Shown here: positions 36,039 to 50,348 of the stretch, piece after piece
Numbering within the stretch: the stretch's first letter is position 1
How the letters are laid out: the number at the start of each line of letters is the position of its first letter
Notes under the pieces: generated by a model
The model's database searches: none
The model's input: only the letters and a program-made list of their open reading frames with translations
Told to the model about the DNA's origin: nothing
Position numbers and translations under genes: made by a program
Source: Ptiloglossa arizonensis
Lineage: Eukaryota > Arthropoda > Insecta > Hymenoptera > Colletidae
Length of the DNA stretch: 64,000 nt
NCBI RefSeq assembly: GCF_051014685.1
Contig: NC_135049.1
Span: 31,699,531 to 31,763,530, forward strand
Reading direction: 5' to 3'

Positions 36039-36228
36039 CTCCTATCGGATCGTACTGCCTCGCGGAGTCCTCGATGAGCAAAACTTCTCCGTGAAGTAGT
36101 CCGACGTCTGCGGCGGGATCGACCTCGGCTCTGGAACCTGCGAGGAACAGTCTTGGCCTGCAGACCCGGTACTTGAGGAGCACGGGAGCGACCACGATCG
36201 AAACGGCTCCGGGAGACGCGCCGGGTAG
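36039..36228 (-). CDS. RhoGEF (DH-domain protein), exon immediately upstream of the DH domain
   Basis: A 190-bp exon read right to left. Its acceptor is GATTCCAG and its donor GGAG/GTGAGT, which are good matches to consensus. It encodes LPGASPGAVSIVVAPVLLKY, then RVCRPRLFLAGSRAEVDP and AADVGLLHGEVLLIEDSARQ, ending YDPIG. By itself I do not recognise this segment. It splices in phase 1 onto the next exon, giving YDPIGDTDRKYRATEKLL, so it is the linker or regulatory region before the DH domain. Upstream exons must exist at higher coordinates, but I could not find them. The protein is expected to be cytoplasmic, but nothing in this exon decides that. Confidence 0.75.
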
Positions 36229-39200
36229 CTGGAATCGAACAGAGGTCGCGAATGAATACGGCTTGAACGTTCCCTCTTCCCGAAAGAAACGAGGCGCGCG
36301 GTTGTAAACCGAGTTCGGGAATGTAATCCCCGCGAGCGGGTATCGCTCGTAATTTCACAGGGGCGAGGAACGTTCGCGCTGGTTCGATACGGCCGTCCCT
36401 GCTTACCGTTCCCTCGTCCACGGGGATCGAACGCCACGGAACGTCCTAATTACGGGACGGGACAGGGGAGGGGGTGGTCGTAAAACGAGAAACCTCGGGA
36501 CCAACTTGGAACCCGAAATAGCTCGGTTATTGCGCGCGGGAAGGAGCAATCCCGCTCGGGGAGGATTTCTTCTACGCTCGAAATTTTCAAGCAGCGCTTA
36601 GCCACGAGAGGCGCGATTAAACGACCATTCGCGACTCGGAATGCCTCTCCGCGGGTGGAAGATGGTCGGATATTTACGATCCGACGACGTAACGGGCCCG
36701 TACCTTGCCGCCACGGGGATCGGATAAAATTCGCGAGCCAGAACTCGCACCGACCAAACGACCCTTCGCGTTCGCCGCGTGTAACACGCTCGTCGGCGTT
36801 TATTCCCTTCTCGGTATATTTTACGGTTCCTCGCGGAGTCACCGCCGCGTTTAATCCGTGATTCGTGCACGGGGAATCGAAAATCCGGCGTAAGAGCCGA
36901 TAACGCGGCTCGTTTCGCGTCTCTCTTCTTCTCCGGTTCGATCGTTCGCGATCACCAGAGTTCGACGAAGCCTCGAAGGACGTCTCGACTGAAATTGTAA
37001 CGCGTCCCACGACTCGGTGGTTACCGCCGCGGCGCACCAGCCACGACCCCGTCGGTAACCCTACGCCGGCGTAGCAATTATCGCTGGCACACTAACGGCC
37101 ACGGACAATGCAATTTAATCTCGTTTTACGAAGATACCAAGCGCAGTTTACACCGACATCGGACGCCGATCTTTCTAATCGCTCCGTTCTCCGAACGACT
37201 CTATCTCTCTCTCTCGAGTGCACGGTCGCGATGGATTCTTTACCGACCGAATAATCGACGGTTCGTGTCGAGATCTCCGCTAAGCGGATCGTACGATCTC
37301 GAGGACCGAAGATACGATCGGTACGATTCGGAAGAATCCGGTAGTCGAGAGGAGGAGGTACGCTCGCTCCCGGTGTACCGTTAATCGTATCGAAAATTCT
37401 TTTTTCACCGTGATAACCGTCCGTCTCCGCCCCGTTCTGGAATTCCCGCGTTTTCCCGCGACTCGAGCGACTCGACGTTCGATCCTAGCGCGTACTCCTC
37501 TGAACGCGAAGCGTCGTCGTCGCGCGCAAGACCGCGTAACGTAACCGAAGAGGAACCTTGCTCGATCGACGAATACGCCAACGAATCGATTTGGAAGATC
37601 CACGCTCGGAAAAAATTCTATTCCACTCGTGAAGCTCGATACGCGTCTCGAAGATCCTCTATCCTTCGATATTCACCGAAAGTTCGATTCGATCTCGCTT
37701 ACCAGCCGCGCGTGGAACGATACTCGGCGACGTTATCTTCGCGGTGCAAGTTTTTCGGCCGCGGACCGCAGATACGAGCCCTCGGTCCCTCCCCCGCTAT
37801 CGAAGAGGAGACCGCGTACGCCCACTCTCGCTTTTAATAAAGCCAAACCGGAATCGTACGGCTGAATCTAAATTGCATAATTATACCGGTCCGTCTTTCT
37901 CTCTGTCCCCCTTTTCGTCCTGCTTCGTCCCGGAGGAACCGTCGAGTTCCTCCTTCTTTTCGCTCGACGATCTTCGCGTTTCGCGTCCTCTTCTCTCCTC
38001 TCCTCTCCTCTTCTCGTCGGTTCGCTCGCGAAACGTCCGAGCGAGAAACGGCGCGCGATTATAAATTATTGCCGCGTTGCAGTTACGAGTACACGCCGTG
38101 CGCGCGTACCCTCTACCGATCGAGCTCTCGAAATCGGCCTTATTCGGCGCAAAAGTAAATCGTTCGGAGACCCGGTACCGCTTTACGTCGCGATTAAACG
38201 TTCGATATCCGAACGCGCTCTCCGAGGCGACTCGACGTCTCTCGCGGCGCACGCGATCGCGCTTTATGGATGTTAATATTGGGTTAACGATCCGGGGGTC
38301 GTTGGTTCTTTCTTGGTCGTTCCTCGAACGTATCGTCCCGCGGCAGCAACCGGATTACAAGCGGTTCGCGTCCGAGGGGTGAAAACGACCGCCTCGGGGA
38401 CCGGTATTTAAGAGAAAGAGGATCGACGATCGACGATCGAGATCCGTTTCCACCGCGCGAATACCTCGGGGGGCCCCGCGGACCGGATATTGCCTCCGAT
38501 CCTCTCGAAAACGTCCGCGTCTCTTCTGGCACGGTGTCGTCGATCAAACCCCTTGGCCGTTAACGTTAATCGGATTCCGCTTTATCGTCCCTGGTCGGAA
38601 GATACGAGATTGCCCCGCAACGACCGTACCTCGCGAACGAATCTCTTCGTCGAAATTATTAGAAAATTTACGAGCACGGACGATGCTCGACCACCGGCAC
38701 CCTCGTGCACGAAATACCCACTGGAATACAATACCGAAGTTTTCGATCGCGATTATTTTTACAGCCAACCCACCCGGACAAGTGCATCGAAATTTCGTCG
38801 ATTCGTTTCGCGCGTACCCGATCGACCATCGATACTCGTCGCGATTAACGGAATTTCTTTCGAGATTCGAACACGCGCTCGGTACGTCCCGAGATATCGA
38901 TCGAATCGGAACATTCGTATCGACGATTCCCTCGGCAATCGCAACCGCGATCTACCATTAAACGCATCGTTCACCGGAACGTCTCAATGTCGTTGCACTC
39001 TACGACGAATCGGTCGCTCGGTCGACGCAACGCTACTTTCATCGTTCGAGGCTCATCGTGGTTGTAGTTTCTCTGAACGCCTCGATTCGTCCGTGAACAA
39101 CGCGGCTCGCACTCGCGCGAACCGCAGACGTCTACGGATCGCCGGGATCGCCGGTTCTTCTTCCTCCCTCTTCCTCCCCGCGCGGAGAAAATCCGTTCAC

Positions 39201-41387
39201 GTGTGTACTCTCGATGCACACACGCAACGGGCATCCTGTCCCTCCCAGCCTCGTTACGGGACAATGAGCGTCGTTACATTGATCACGAGTTAGGCCATTC
39301 CGTCGAGAGGCGGAAGAGAACGGACCGTTTCGCGTGGCCACGAGCTCCGGGAGAAGCACCCGCTCGTTCCTTAGCGACCAACGACGATGGAAAAACTTAT
39401 TTCGTTTCTCTTACCGCCTCGAATTATCTCGTACGCGGTGGTAAACGATCGCGAAGGAATATTCGCCAATTAATTCGGTACGCGAATGTTCGCCCTCGCG
39501 GAACTTTGGTGGTTCGCCGAGCACGGAAATTACGAACTCGAGCGTTCCGATACGCGATCGCGACTCCGATCGGAACGAAATTAGCCGGTGTAGAATTCTC
39601 GTTGCTTCGAAATAGGATTCGAAGCAACCGCGTCCCTGTACGTCGATAGAGACGCGATCGATTCGACGAGCGGTAAACGATCCCACTTGAAAAAGATTTT
39701 CAACGCGACAATTGACGACCGGATTGACGGTTTTCAATTCGGTGAATCGCATCATTGCTCGATTACCGTTCGGGAGGCTCCGTGCTGGAATTGGAAGAAA
39801 ACGACCCCGGGGACGATTACGGTTCGGACGCGTGTCGAGCGTTGTTAGACGAGAAGAATCCGCTCCGAAATTATTCACCGGGTCCCGTACGATTTCTCTT
39901 CGATCGACGACGTTCCTCGGAATCGATATTCCCTCCGGTACGTTTCAACGAAGGTATTAAACGCGCTCGCTTGCCAAAACATCGTTGCGCGATAACTGTT
40001 GCCAATAATGGATCGAGCTATGATTGTCGTGCAACCGAGGGAACGAAGGCCATACCAAGTAAGTATATATAGCTCGACACGTTGGCGCGTTAGCGCGGAC
40101 GAGAGAGTACGCGCCACCGATTTACCACGCGACCGTTTCGCTTCTACGAAACTTCGCGCCCGATAAATTATCCTAACGAACGAATGGAGTCAAAGCTTCC
40201 GAAATAGGATTCGTCGCGGACGTATTTCTCGTAATTTGGTAGCGATAAAAAAAAGGATGTAAAAGTGCAACCTAGTACGAAATACCGATAACCTTCTAAC
40301 AAAGTTGAGAGAATCGTCGAATATTTGCACCGTTGTTTGCACAACCATTTGACGTAAATGTTAAACGGCGCTATGTTTATGGATATACAATTGTCGACAA
40401 CTCGTTCCCCCTCCACGAACGTGCACCAAAGTGGGGGTAGAGGATTCTACAGTGGCGATGCGTTTGCCACGCATTCTGGACGATCCGCTCGTTTTTGCTT
40501 ACTCGGTCGACCGATAACACGCTTCTCTTTTTTGTTCGCGTTTCCGTTTGTCCACTTTCGCATCCGTTTCCCCGATAACTGCTCGAAAACTTCGTTACGA
40601 TGACTTTTTCCGTATTTTGGATGAATTTTTCTTTCGCGTACTCGTTCGATCCGCGTAACATCCCAAAATCGATCGCCTCGTGGCTCGCTACGATGTCGAG
40701 AAGATCGAAACGATCGAAAAAGTAACATCGGTGATCCGTGTAACTTGTTCGTGTTCGTTTGCTCCGTAAACGTCTCGCAAGAGCGTTCGTCGTAACGCGC
40801 GCACGCATCGGGCGCATTACCATTCGCAACAACGAGCGAAGAAACACAAATAGTTTCCACGCTGCACAGCCTACATAGATACACACGTTCCGTTCGAAGG
40901 AATACATCGCGTCTCCCACTCGGGATCGCGGTTATCGAACAATGTCTCGTTGGTCCGCGCGACGCGCCACCTTTTGCAACGATCGTAACCGGGAACGATT
41001 TTCCATCCGCGAATCTGGTTCAAGAACAATCGACCGAGCGCGTTCTTTCCAAACACCCGATACACGAGCTACGCGCGGTCTATCGACACATGCGACCGGT
41101 ACGGGCTTAACAAAACCACCGGTCCGTTGCGGTGGACGCAAAAAAGTGTGCGAATGTGGAGGCAGTCGGGAGCTGCGCGCGCGCGAGCGAGCGCGAGTAC
41201 ACGCTTGTGTCGGTGGTAGCGCGTTCTAGGCCTCGCCCATGTTAGAACGCGACCGATTCGACCAATTCGTCGAACCCCCGACAAACACCGGCGACCGACC
41301 GACCGACCAGTCTCTCTCTCGATTCCTTTCGCTTAAGAATCGAATCGCTCCGTTTCGCTCCGCACCGCGCCGCGACGCGACCGACCG

Positions 41388-41410
41388 ACCAACCAACCAA
41401 CCAACCAACG
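41388..41410 (+). repeat. (CCAA)n microsatellite
   Basis: Five CCAA units following CCGACCGA runs. Confidence 0.85.
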
Positions 41411-42551
41411 AACGCACCTATGCGAATGCGTGGCTCTACGAGGCCTCCTCGATGGGTCGATTCGTGAGAACACGGGCGTAAATGAAAGATCGCCATTCGA
41501 TGCGCGGATCGGCCGGGAGGCGCGCGATGCATTATACATATCGCGCGCTTGAAAACTATCGTCCCGACTGAAATCGAGGGAATTCCGATTAACCTGCACT
41601 TCTATGCTCCGGTACGCTCCAACCGACGACCTAGACCGTTCCAAGTTCCAAAGCTCGCCACCGCGATCGCAACTTGCTCCGAAATGTACGAGTCGCGAAT
41701 AAAAGTCGCGTTCCACGCGCGTTCTTGCGACCGATGCGCGCCAAATTTACAGAACTCTCCCGCGATACCGTTTCTGGGTTATTTTACCGTCCGAGTAGCC
41801 ACCAACCACCTCGAGGATATCCAGATCCCCGCGAGAAAGTTGCAAAATCGCGGATCCGTCGCGAATCGTTGCTGCCCGCTCCCACCCGCCGACACTTGCC
41901 GAAATTCGCTCGTGGCGGAATGACAATGAGCCGCGCGCTCTCCCGAGTAGAAAGTTCCTGCGACAGGAAACGCGAATTCACCGGTATTTCCGCTAGTTGA
42001 CTCTCGAGGTTAAAGGTTCTAACGAGCGTTTACGCGGTGCGCCGTTCGCGAACAAGTCGTTGCGAATTCCGCGTACAAGGAGAAACGACCAACGGAATAC
42101 GAAAATATTCGAACGTCGCGTATCAAATTCTTCCATTTCTCCAAAGGTTTACCGTTGGGTTACCAATTCCGGAATTGGAACGATTACGTTGCGTTTTTTC
42201 GACGAGAGAAGCCGAGAAAAAATAAAAATCCTCTCCGTTCTTTCCCTAGCGGACGTTACCGTTTTCTCTGCCGAACGAAACGTTACGCGACTTCGAGGAC
42301 CCGTCGCGGCCTACGCGATGCTTTCTCAGCGAGCATCGATCGTTGCAGACTAAATAATCCGAGTATCCCGAGCGCGATAACGTAGCGGTCGAAAATAGTA
42401 AAAGCCAGTCGGAGGCAGTGACCCGGTTTTTCGATGCGCGCGTTTCTCGCGAGAGGTGACTCCTTCTTAACCGGTGTTACGTCTGGTTTCTCCTCTTCTT
42501 TACCCGTTATCGACGCCCGCGAGATTAACACCGCAAACAACGGATCGCGAT

Positions 42552-42573
42552 GGAGGAGGAGGAGGAGGAGGAG
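42552..42573 (+). repeat. (GGA)n microsatellite
   Basis: Seven GGA units. On the - strand it makes a leucine run in an otherwise unsupported open frame. Confidence 0.95.
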
Positions 42574-43223
42574 AAGATTATGACAACGATTCCAACGTAG
42601 CCCGGTTCGACCGGCTTCTTGTGCGCCGCAGGTTGAATCCATTACCGCGTGATTCACCGACTGGATCACCGACATTTTTCGAGCGGACGATCCCTCTTAT
42701 CGCGTGTCCAATTTCGTTTCGTAAAAATTCCAACGAACAACCGCGCGACAACGTTTCTCCTTCCTTCGAGCCGTTTCGTTCGACGATCGATCCCGTGTAC
42801 GCGGCGAGATCGTTCGATCGTTCGAAGAGCGGCGCGAATCGGATCCCATTGTCGAGATCGAGCGCGCATTTTCGTCGATCGCGTGGATCTTTTCGCGGCC
42901 GGGCCACGTATTCGAGAATAGACGTTCACTCGGTCTAAATTTGCACGACCCAATGAGGGGCCACTGATCTCCATCGTCGAAAGTAAATTTCCTAGAACCG
43001 TTGGTTGCTTCGAGGCCCGTAACCGCGTTGCGCGTCCACGACGCGTACGCGAAATACACGAACGTGGCCCCGAGGGACGCTCGTCGAACTTTGAACCCGG
43101 TATATCTTCGAAAAAGTAACCGCCGCGGATGTAATTTACCAGTCGAGAGCTGCCGTAGGAACGGCGGCGTTAATTGTCGCGTACGACGACCAAAACGAGG
43201 CAACCACCCACGCGGTTCTCTAG

Positions 43224-43273
43224 GTCAGCAGGGTGATACTTTGAGCGAAAAAGGCGAGATAAACGAGCCGTTG
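43224..43273 (+). CDS. Candidate 50-bp microexon
   Basis: A short low-CpG segment bounded by TTCTCTAG and GTAAGG. These are better splice matches than most in the surroundings. It reads QQGDTLSEKGEINEPL after two bases. No neighbouring exon of the same gene was recognised, so this may be chance. Confidence 0.2.
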
Positions 43274-46200
43274 GTAAGGACGATTCGCGTGGGTGGTTTC
43301 CGCGCGTGTTGGACGACTTAACGGTCGGGTTCTGCACGAGAAAAGAACATTCGGATCGCGGGTAATGGATCACATTCTTCTTCGTTTCCTTCCCTTCTTT
43401 TTCATTCGTCGGATTTACGGCTCCGCTATCGTCCGATCGGTCCAAACTTATACGCTCGTCGTTAAAGCCGTGTAAATACGATGTAAACGCGTTTGCCTTA
43501 GACTTTGTTTTAACGCGAGAGCCTCGATGTTAATCTACCGAATAATCGTTTCTCGGCAACGCGTTACGATCGTTTATTTACAAAGTACACACCTATTTGC
43601 AGATTTTATCGGGTACGATCTATCGTCGAGCGAATTCAAGGATAAACCTCGCTCGTTTTCCATCGGCGATACGCTGCTACGACGTTGCGTACACCGGATA
43701 TCGCCTTTCGTTCCGTAAAATTGGTAAAAAAAACGGTCGTTTCGACGGCTTCCTAAACGCGGGAGAGAATGTCCACACTCGGATCGTTCGATTTGCACGA
43801 TACACGGTGATACGCGTTATCGTTTGGGAGGGGTTACGGTTCGTTCCGAACCAAGTTATCGTCGCTTCGGGGACGTTTACCGACGAGGGGAAAACGGATC
43901 GACGAAAGAGCGACGCGAGTAACAATTCGCAACGATCGATCGCTCTCGCTTCCGTGCAAAACGATCGTACACGCCATTTCCCGACCTGTAACGGTTCCCT
44001 AAACGCTCGTAGTGTTCGCGTTGCCCGTGCAATTAACCCACTGACACGAAATCCTTGCAAATTTTTAGACCACGTCCGAGGGTCCACTCGGTTTCCTTCT
44101 CGAATAGAAAAATCGCGATCCGGATCGCGGTTTATCGACGACCAGTTTCGTTGTTCCGCGCGATCGACCGTACGACACTCGCGAGGAAAAAGAAAAATCC
44201 AACGTACGTTTTCCACGGGCACGATTTCCCTCGATGTTCGGCTCGCGTTCTCTCGTCCACGATGGAAGAAAGCGGCGCGCGTTCGCGCGTTTCGTCGCGG
44301 CCCCCCGTTGCTCGTTCGCGATTAATTGTTTCGGCGGTCGCATCGGGAGTCCGCATCTTGTTCCGTGACAGGGACTTAATTGGCCGACCGAGATCAAATT
44401 TCCCCGATGACTGATCCGTCGAGGCGCGCATTCTCTTTCGCAATACCGCGCGAAGATACGGACCGAAAACGGTAGTGGAACGAATCTTCTCTACGAATCG
44501 CGTAACCCGGACGCACCGGACGACTTTGATCGATCGTATTTGCGCGCGGAGAAGAAATCGCGCAGCGAAATTCGTCCCTGTTCGTCCGTTGGTGGAATCG
44601 TCGTCGGTTTCCCGTCGTAGCGAATTTCGAATTCACTCTCGCGAGCTCGCGAGTCGACGAGCTCACGGAACTGTGTCGCGTCCGAGGGGATCACGCTCCA
44701 CAAATCGCGAGAATGACACAACTAACATGCGTGCGCGAATCGCTACGGGTTAAGAATTAATTTGCCTCGCCGGTCGGGACGGAGAGTGGCATCGGGAAAG
44801 CCTGTCAGGCACCGAGACGGTGCTTGACGAGCGCGTAATGATAATTAATCGTTTCTCCGGTCGACGCGCGTGTACTAGATCGAATCGACGGTGTTCGAAT
44901 GCACGAGCACGCGCCGCTGCCCCCCCCCGGACGAATACGCGTCGCGAGGTTTCGCGAAACGGTCGCCTCGGTGCTCGTAAAACTCGATACAGGGAGCCAG
45001 ACAGCCGTTGTTTCGACATATTTTCGAAATTTCGGAACAAACGACCCCGTTTCGCGCTCTCGACGCCGAGTACGCGATAACGCTGGAACCTTTCCACGAA
45101 AATTCGAGCACGGTTGCTCGACGCTCGCTCGAGTTGCTCGGTATTCCGTGACCGCGAGCCTACTTCGACGATTACCAAATCGCTCGCTATTGCGGAGAGC
45201 TCCGCTGGAAACGATTCCCTCGACGATCCTCGATCCTTCGATCCGTAAACCGTTCGAATTTTACCCGAGAATTATCGCAACGCTCGGTACTTTCCACGGT
45301 ACTGGGAATTTACACGGTGCGCGTCGACTGCAACGATCGATTCGATTCGCTTTTACGCGATCGACGATGCGTCCCGTTTTCGAAATTCTCGAAACGATCG
45401 AAGAGTACTCTCTCGAAACTCCGACGAGTCTACCGGGTTTACGACACGACACGAAAAACCGACGGTTCGTTTCTTCGCGAATCCGCTGTTACTTTCTTAT
45501 CCGATGCGATAGTTCGCTAATATTCGTCGCGCCGATTAAAAGTTCAAGAGCGCAGAAATTGCTAGAGTCGCTCGAAAGGCGATAGTACGCGTTCGTCGTA
45601 GTCGAGAGGCGGTAATTTTGTTTCCGGAGATTCAACCGCTTCCTGGAGAAGATCTTACGATATCGTTTCCTTCGCTTCTTCCGCAGATTTTCAGCCGTGC
45701 GTTGCGCGTAGAAAACAAACGCGAACGTAACGAAAATAATATTACGCGCCAGGGAACCCGACACGACGAGCAAACTCGTGACACGCAAAGGGAATTAGAA
45801 TACAGGAGTATACCGTTACGATAATGGTGAAAGTAGAGACACCCACTTGTCGAGCCTTCGCTACTCTCCGTGCGTCACTACGTTACGCGTGGAATTAGCA
45901 TAATTATCGTAATTTAGAGGAAAATGGAACGAGCCGAGGAAAAAAGGAAAACCGCGCACCGTGTAACGGGTGGGCGCGAACCGAACGTGGAAAAATCGCG
46001 GTGGAACTCTGGCAATACCCGGGACGACAGATTTTCGAATCGAAACTACCGAAGAACCGACAGAGGACTTTTCGGAAATCAAAGACAAGATTAGATAATC
46101 GTTCCAACGATCAACGAGCTGCATAAAACATCGGTTCCGCGAAGCCTGGAGAGGAAAGACGAAATCGATTCGATCGAAAGCGCGCGATAACCTCCGCGAA

Positions 46201-47507
46201 GTAACGAGAGCTAACGGCCGAACAAGATACGGCTCGATGGCAAAACATCCGGATGCTAATTAAAACCAACGCGATAAAACAATTTACCAAATGTATTTAT
46301 GCAAATGGTAAGTACGGGACGTGACAAAAAAGTAATACATACATACGTATATACACGTATATATATTATATACCGGCTGGCGCAATTTCTGGGAAAAAGA
46401 AGGATTTTGCGCGAAGCGTTTGCCGCGCGAGCTAATTGAATATGTAATCTCGAACGCAACGCGGAGCACACGATGCGGCATTGTATTACAATTTAATGAA
46501 TGCCATCGCGCACTTGCACGGCAAACCGGTAGAGGCGACCGAAACGAAGGAAACCGCGATTACCATAAGCGTTTGGCTCGGCTGGCTCACCTTCCTCAAT
46601 GTCTCGTCCGCCTACTTTTTCCACCGATCGAATTCTAAAATGCGCGCTCGCACCGGGATACAATATGGAAAGGATGTCAACGCCTTTACGGAATCGACGT
46701 CGTCGAAAGGTGCCAACGTTCGCGGGCTATTCGCGCTTTCGAGCAACGTCATCGACGTTAAAAATCGAAAATCCGTGGGCGGCCGCGCCGTTTCCCGCGA
46801 ATCGAAAAGAGAAATTTCGTGCGACTTCTCGAACGCGATTAACGCGCCGATATTCGGCAGAGAGATCGGGATTAGCTGTTACGAACGCAAAACGAGTTAC
46901 GTTCCGTGTTTGGGAACGATTTGGAAAATTTTCGTCCACTGCTTCGTTACGAAGCGTGTCGCGAGAACGCAATGGTGTACGAGCGCGGAAATATCGTCGC
47001 GCGGCAAAAGGATTCACCGAGCAACCAACGAGTAACCGCGAATCGGTTTCGCTAACGGTTCCGAGCACCCTGCACTCTGGTCTCCGGCAACTGAAATTCG
47101 AAAGCAATTCCATCGAGGATAAGACCCTCTCTCGCCCCGCTCGAGGAAAGTACCGCATAGAGGGGAGCCACGGCTCGTCGAGGAAAACTTCGATTCCGCT
47201 TCGCGCGGAATTACCGTTAGCCCCGTGGCCGCTACACTTCTTCCGTAGACGAGACTTTAATCTTTTAACAAGACTCGCATCTCCGTATCGACCTACACTC
47301 CGCTATTATCGCCTCGTTCTCTATCGAACGGGCTAGCCTCTTATCACCGCATCATTTCCATAAAAGACACTCGACTGCATCGAGTAACCGCGTTTCCGAT
47401 AACGGTACGCTTCAAAGGCGAACGCGAACGAAAGTCGCGCGTGCCACGTGAGAAATGCCTATCGGGTTGTTATAATTCTTTCAGGGCCGAAGAAACAGCG
47501 TGTACAC

Positions 47508-47574
47508 GAAGAAGACGAAGAAGAAGAAAAAGACGAAGAAGAAGAAGAAGAAGAAGAAGAAGAAGAAGAAGAAA
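47508..47574 (+). repeat. (GAA)n microsatellite, interrupted
   Basis: About 20 GAA/GAC units with one AAAAA interruption; the longest trinucleotide array in the window. Confidence 0.95.
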
Positions 47575-50312
47575 AGTTTTGCCCGCGGAATCGTCGTAAT
47601 TCATCGGCAACGTAGGCACGCGAGGTAAGCAAGGCGCGGTGGACGTAACAGTTTCCAGACCGGGAGAATAATTTTCATCGAATCCACGGGGAGAAAAAAA
47701 GCGTTTCCAGTCGGGGCACCGAGTGGCACGCGCTCGGAGCCCCGGTATCGATGCACGCTCGATAAATCTTCGGTCGACACGGCGAGCCGAGAAGTTTTCG
47801 CAACGATCGCAACCGGCTGGTCTCCTGTCGTTACTCATCCTATTATGTTCCTCTTTTTGCCACGGTGAAAGGAGATCTTCGAGATGGATCCGACGCGATA
47901 TTGTTCCGCAAGATGAATACGCTTATAACAGAACAGATGCGCCGATAGATCGTTAAGAGAGTCTCGCGAAAGAACGAGAAGGGGAGATGAAACACCGAGG
48001 GTAGAAAAATGCTCGAGTTTCGATCGGAGCAACACCGGTTCGTTGCAGCGACTTTATCCATTTCCCGCGAGCCGAGAATAAATACAGGAAACCGAATATC
48101 TTTCGTTAATCTCGAGGCGGTAAATCTCCGACGCAATTATCGGAAGCTCGTTTCCAGGCGGATTAGAAATTATCGTTGGCGCGGCGTTGCACGGGTGCCG
48201 CCGGAGTAATTACCAATTAGCGATCAAGGGACGGACGTCGGTGTCGCGACATCGACGACGAGAGACCGTCGACGCGTTTATTACCTTCGTAATATCGGCG
48301 AGACACGCCGAGACCCGGCGACCGATCGATAAGGGTTGAATTTACATTCGGGCGTAACTTTGAGCTGAAAACCGTATCGCGAAATTAATGCGACAATCTT
48401 GTCGTATCTTGTAACGCGAACTCGTCGATTATATTTCATCGACGAGCCCGCCCTCGGAGACACCGACGTATCGGTCTTGGCTCTCCGTTCCGCCGAATAA
48501 ATCCTTCGGGACAAACGAGAACTCTTCGTCTCCGAAGAATTGGATAAAGTTCCTTCTTAATTAAACCCGTCGAGCGCACATCGAAGTTCCATTAAGCGAA
48601 GCAACGGCGCACGACGTCACCGTTTCCGAATCTTTTTCGTTTGCCAACCTGTTGCGAAACGAACGAATTCGAGGGAGATCGGCGCACGGTCGGGTGACGG
48701 TCGAACGCAACGCGTACACGGTCGTCGCGTAAAACGGGGGAAGGTTGGAATTTCTAGAAAGGTTATCGGGTGAACGAGAGAACTAGAGGACTTTACGACC
48801 GCGAGGAATAATGTGGAACTGGGCGACAACGCACGCGAGACGATAAATCGCCTCTCGACACGAGCGACTGCACCGACGCGACGCCGTTCTTTCTTCTCGC
48901 GCGGATTCGAACGGCACACGGGGAGAGATCGATCGCGATTCCGTTTCCGTTTCGTCTTCTCGCTCCCGCGAAATCGGCTCCCACGGAGCGAAACGAGAAC
49001 TCGTCGTTGAATCGTCAACGATTTCGAACCGTGCGAGTCGTCGCGTTCGATCGATCGATCCCTACGTGGCTTCACGAACGAGAAATCGTGTACGCGCACG
49101 GATAACCGCGGATTCCATTTTCGTAAATGCCGATAATCGATCGGGCGCTCTCGGTATCGATATTATTCCGTGATCCGTGCTACGCCGTGCCGACCGACTC
49201 GATAAACGTACGGGGATAAGCAAATGCCCGTAGCAATTACTCGCTCAACTTGAACCGCCGATCGCTCGTAGGTCGATAACAAAGGCTGCCCGATCCACTA
49301 TTATTATGTTATTATTGCAACCTGACTCACCCGCGCCGATGAAAAAAATTTACAACCGGCGGCTGCGTTTACCCATAGGAAGAAACGCGGTAGGGGATAA
49401 GTACTCGCGTTCCGTATGTATATCGTTTCGCGAATTAATTTCTCCGTAATTGGAAGACAACCGTTCATTTTCTAATACCGCAATTTTAAACCAAAGTACG
49501 CAGTTCGCGTATAAAGCTTAATTGGCAGGGAGGGGTTCCGGCCGTGATTAATATTTCCTCGAGGCGACTTTCACTCCCCGTAAACGCGTTTTCGAATTGT
49601 CTTCGCCGAGCGGAGTCGATCCTATTGTATCGAAGGAAGGTTAACGATCGCTCGTACGGTCTAGCGACGAATTCCAAGCCTCGTTCCGTTTTCGTTCGCG
49701 ATCGCAAGGTCGAAAGTTGGACAACTTGGTCGCATCGATGAGTATGCGTATCGATACGATCGATGGTATGCACGGTGTAACCATATTAGCGAATCGTTGT
49801 TTCGATACGCTTGCGCGTGTATCGACTAATATGCGAGATCGCTTCTGTCAGGGTCGCGCGTATTAACGTCGATCGATCAACGCGAAGGTTTTGCTCTCGG
49901 TTTTTGTCGCGAGGAAACGAGTACGTACCGTTTAATTCGCTGTTCACGCCGCGATGAACGCGCAACGATAATTACGCAACGGATTACTCCGATTTCAGAA
50001 ACTGGATTGCCACGCGCGCGCACCGGCTCGAGAAAAATCTTTTCCTCTCGAGCGGTCCCCGATCGACGGTCTCACCGATCGCGATTTACCACCAGGGGGC
50101 GAAAACGAATCCGTCGTCGTCGACGCGAATCGGAAGACTGGTAATACGAGAAACGTGCTCGGGGCACGGCCACGAATAACGGAGCCGGCGAGCTAATAAG
50201 TCGGCGCTAATTACGCGCAATTGCGCGAGGTTAATGGTTGCCGAGCTGGCGGGTTTACGATTTCGACGAGCGACTCGTTCCGAGGAACGAAACGCGAAAA
50301 TCGGGGAACGAT

Positions 50313-50348
50313 AGGTAGGTAGGTAGGTAGGTAGGTAGGTAGGTAGGT
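50313..50348 (+). repeat. (AGGT)9 microsatellite
   Basis: Nine perfect units. Every unit contains an AG/GT, so it mimics splice junctions in series. Confidence 0.97.

Larger units (their letters stand above)
36229..43223. other. No supported gene; upstream side of the RhoGEF
   Basis: Should contain the 5' part of the RhoGEF gene or its long introns, but no exon could be supported. A CCAA and a GGA microsatellite are present. The remainder is TCGA-rich DNA. Confidence 0.5.

Noticed and set aside
42283..42675. - strand frame with a leucine run and a hydrophobic segment resembling a membrane protein
   Set aside because: The leucine run is the GGA microsatellite; the remainder has no recognisable family and no supported splice sites.
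46481..47035. + strand 184-codon frame with a hydrophobic stretch
   Set aside because: No signal peptide at a credible start, no domain, and another frame of the same strand is longer; probably chance.
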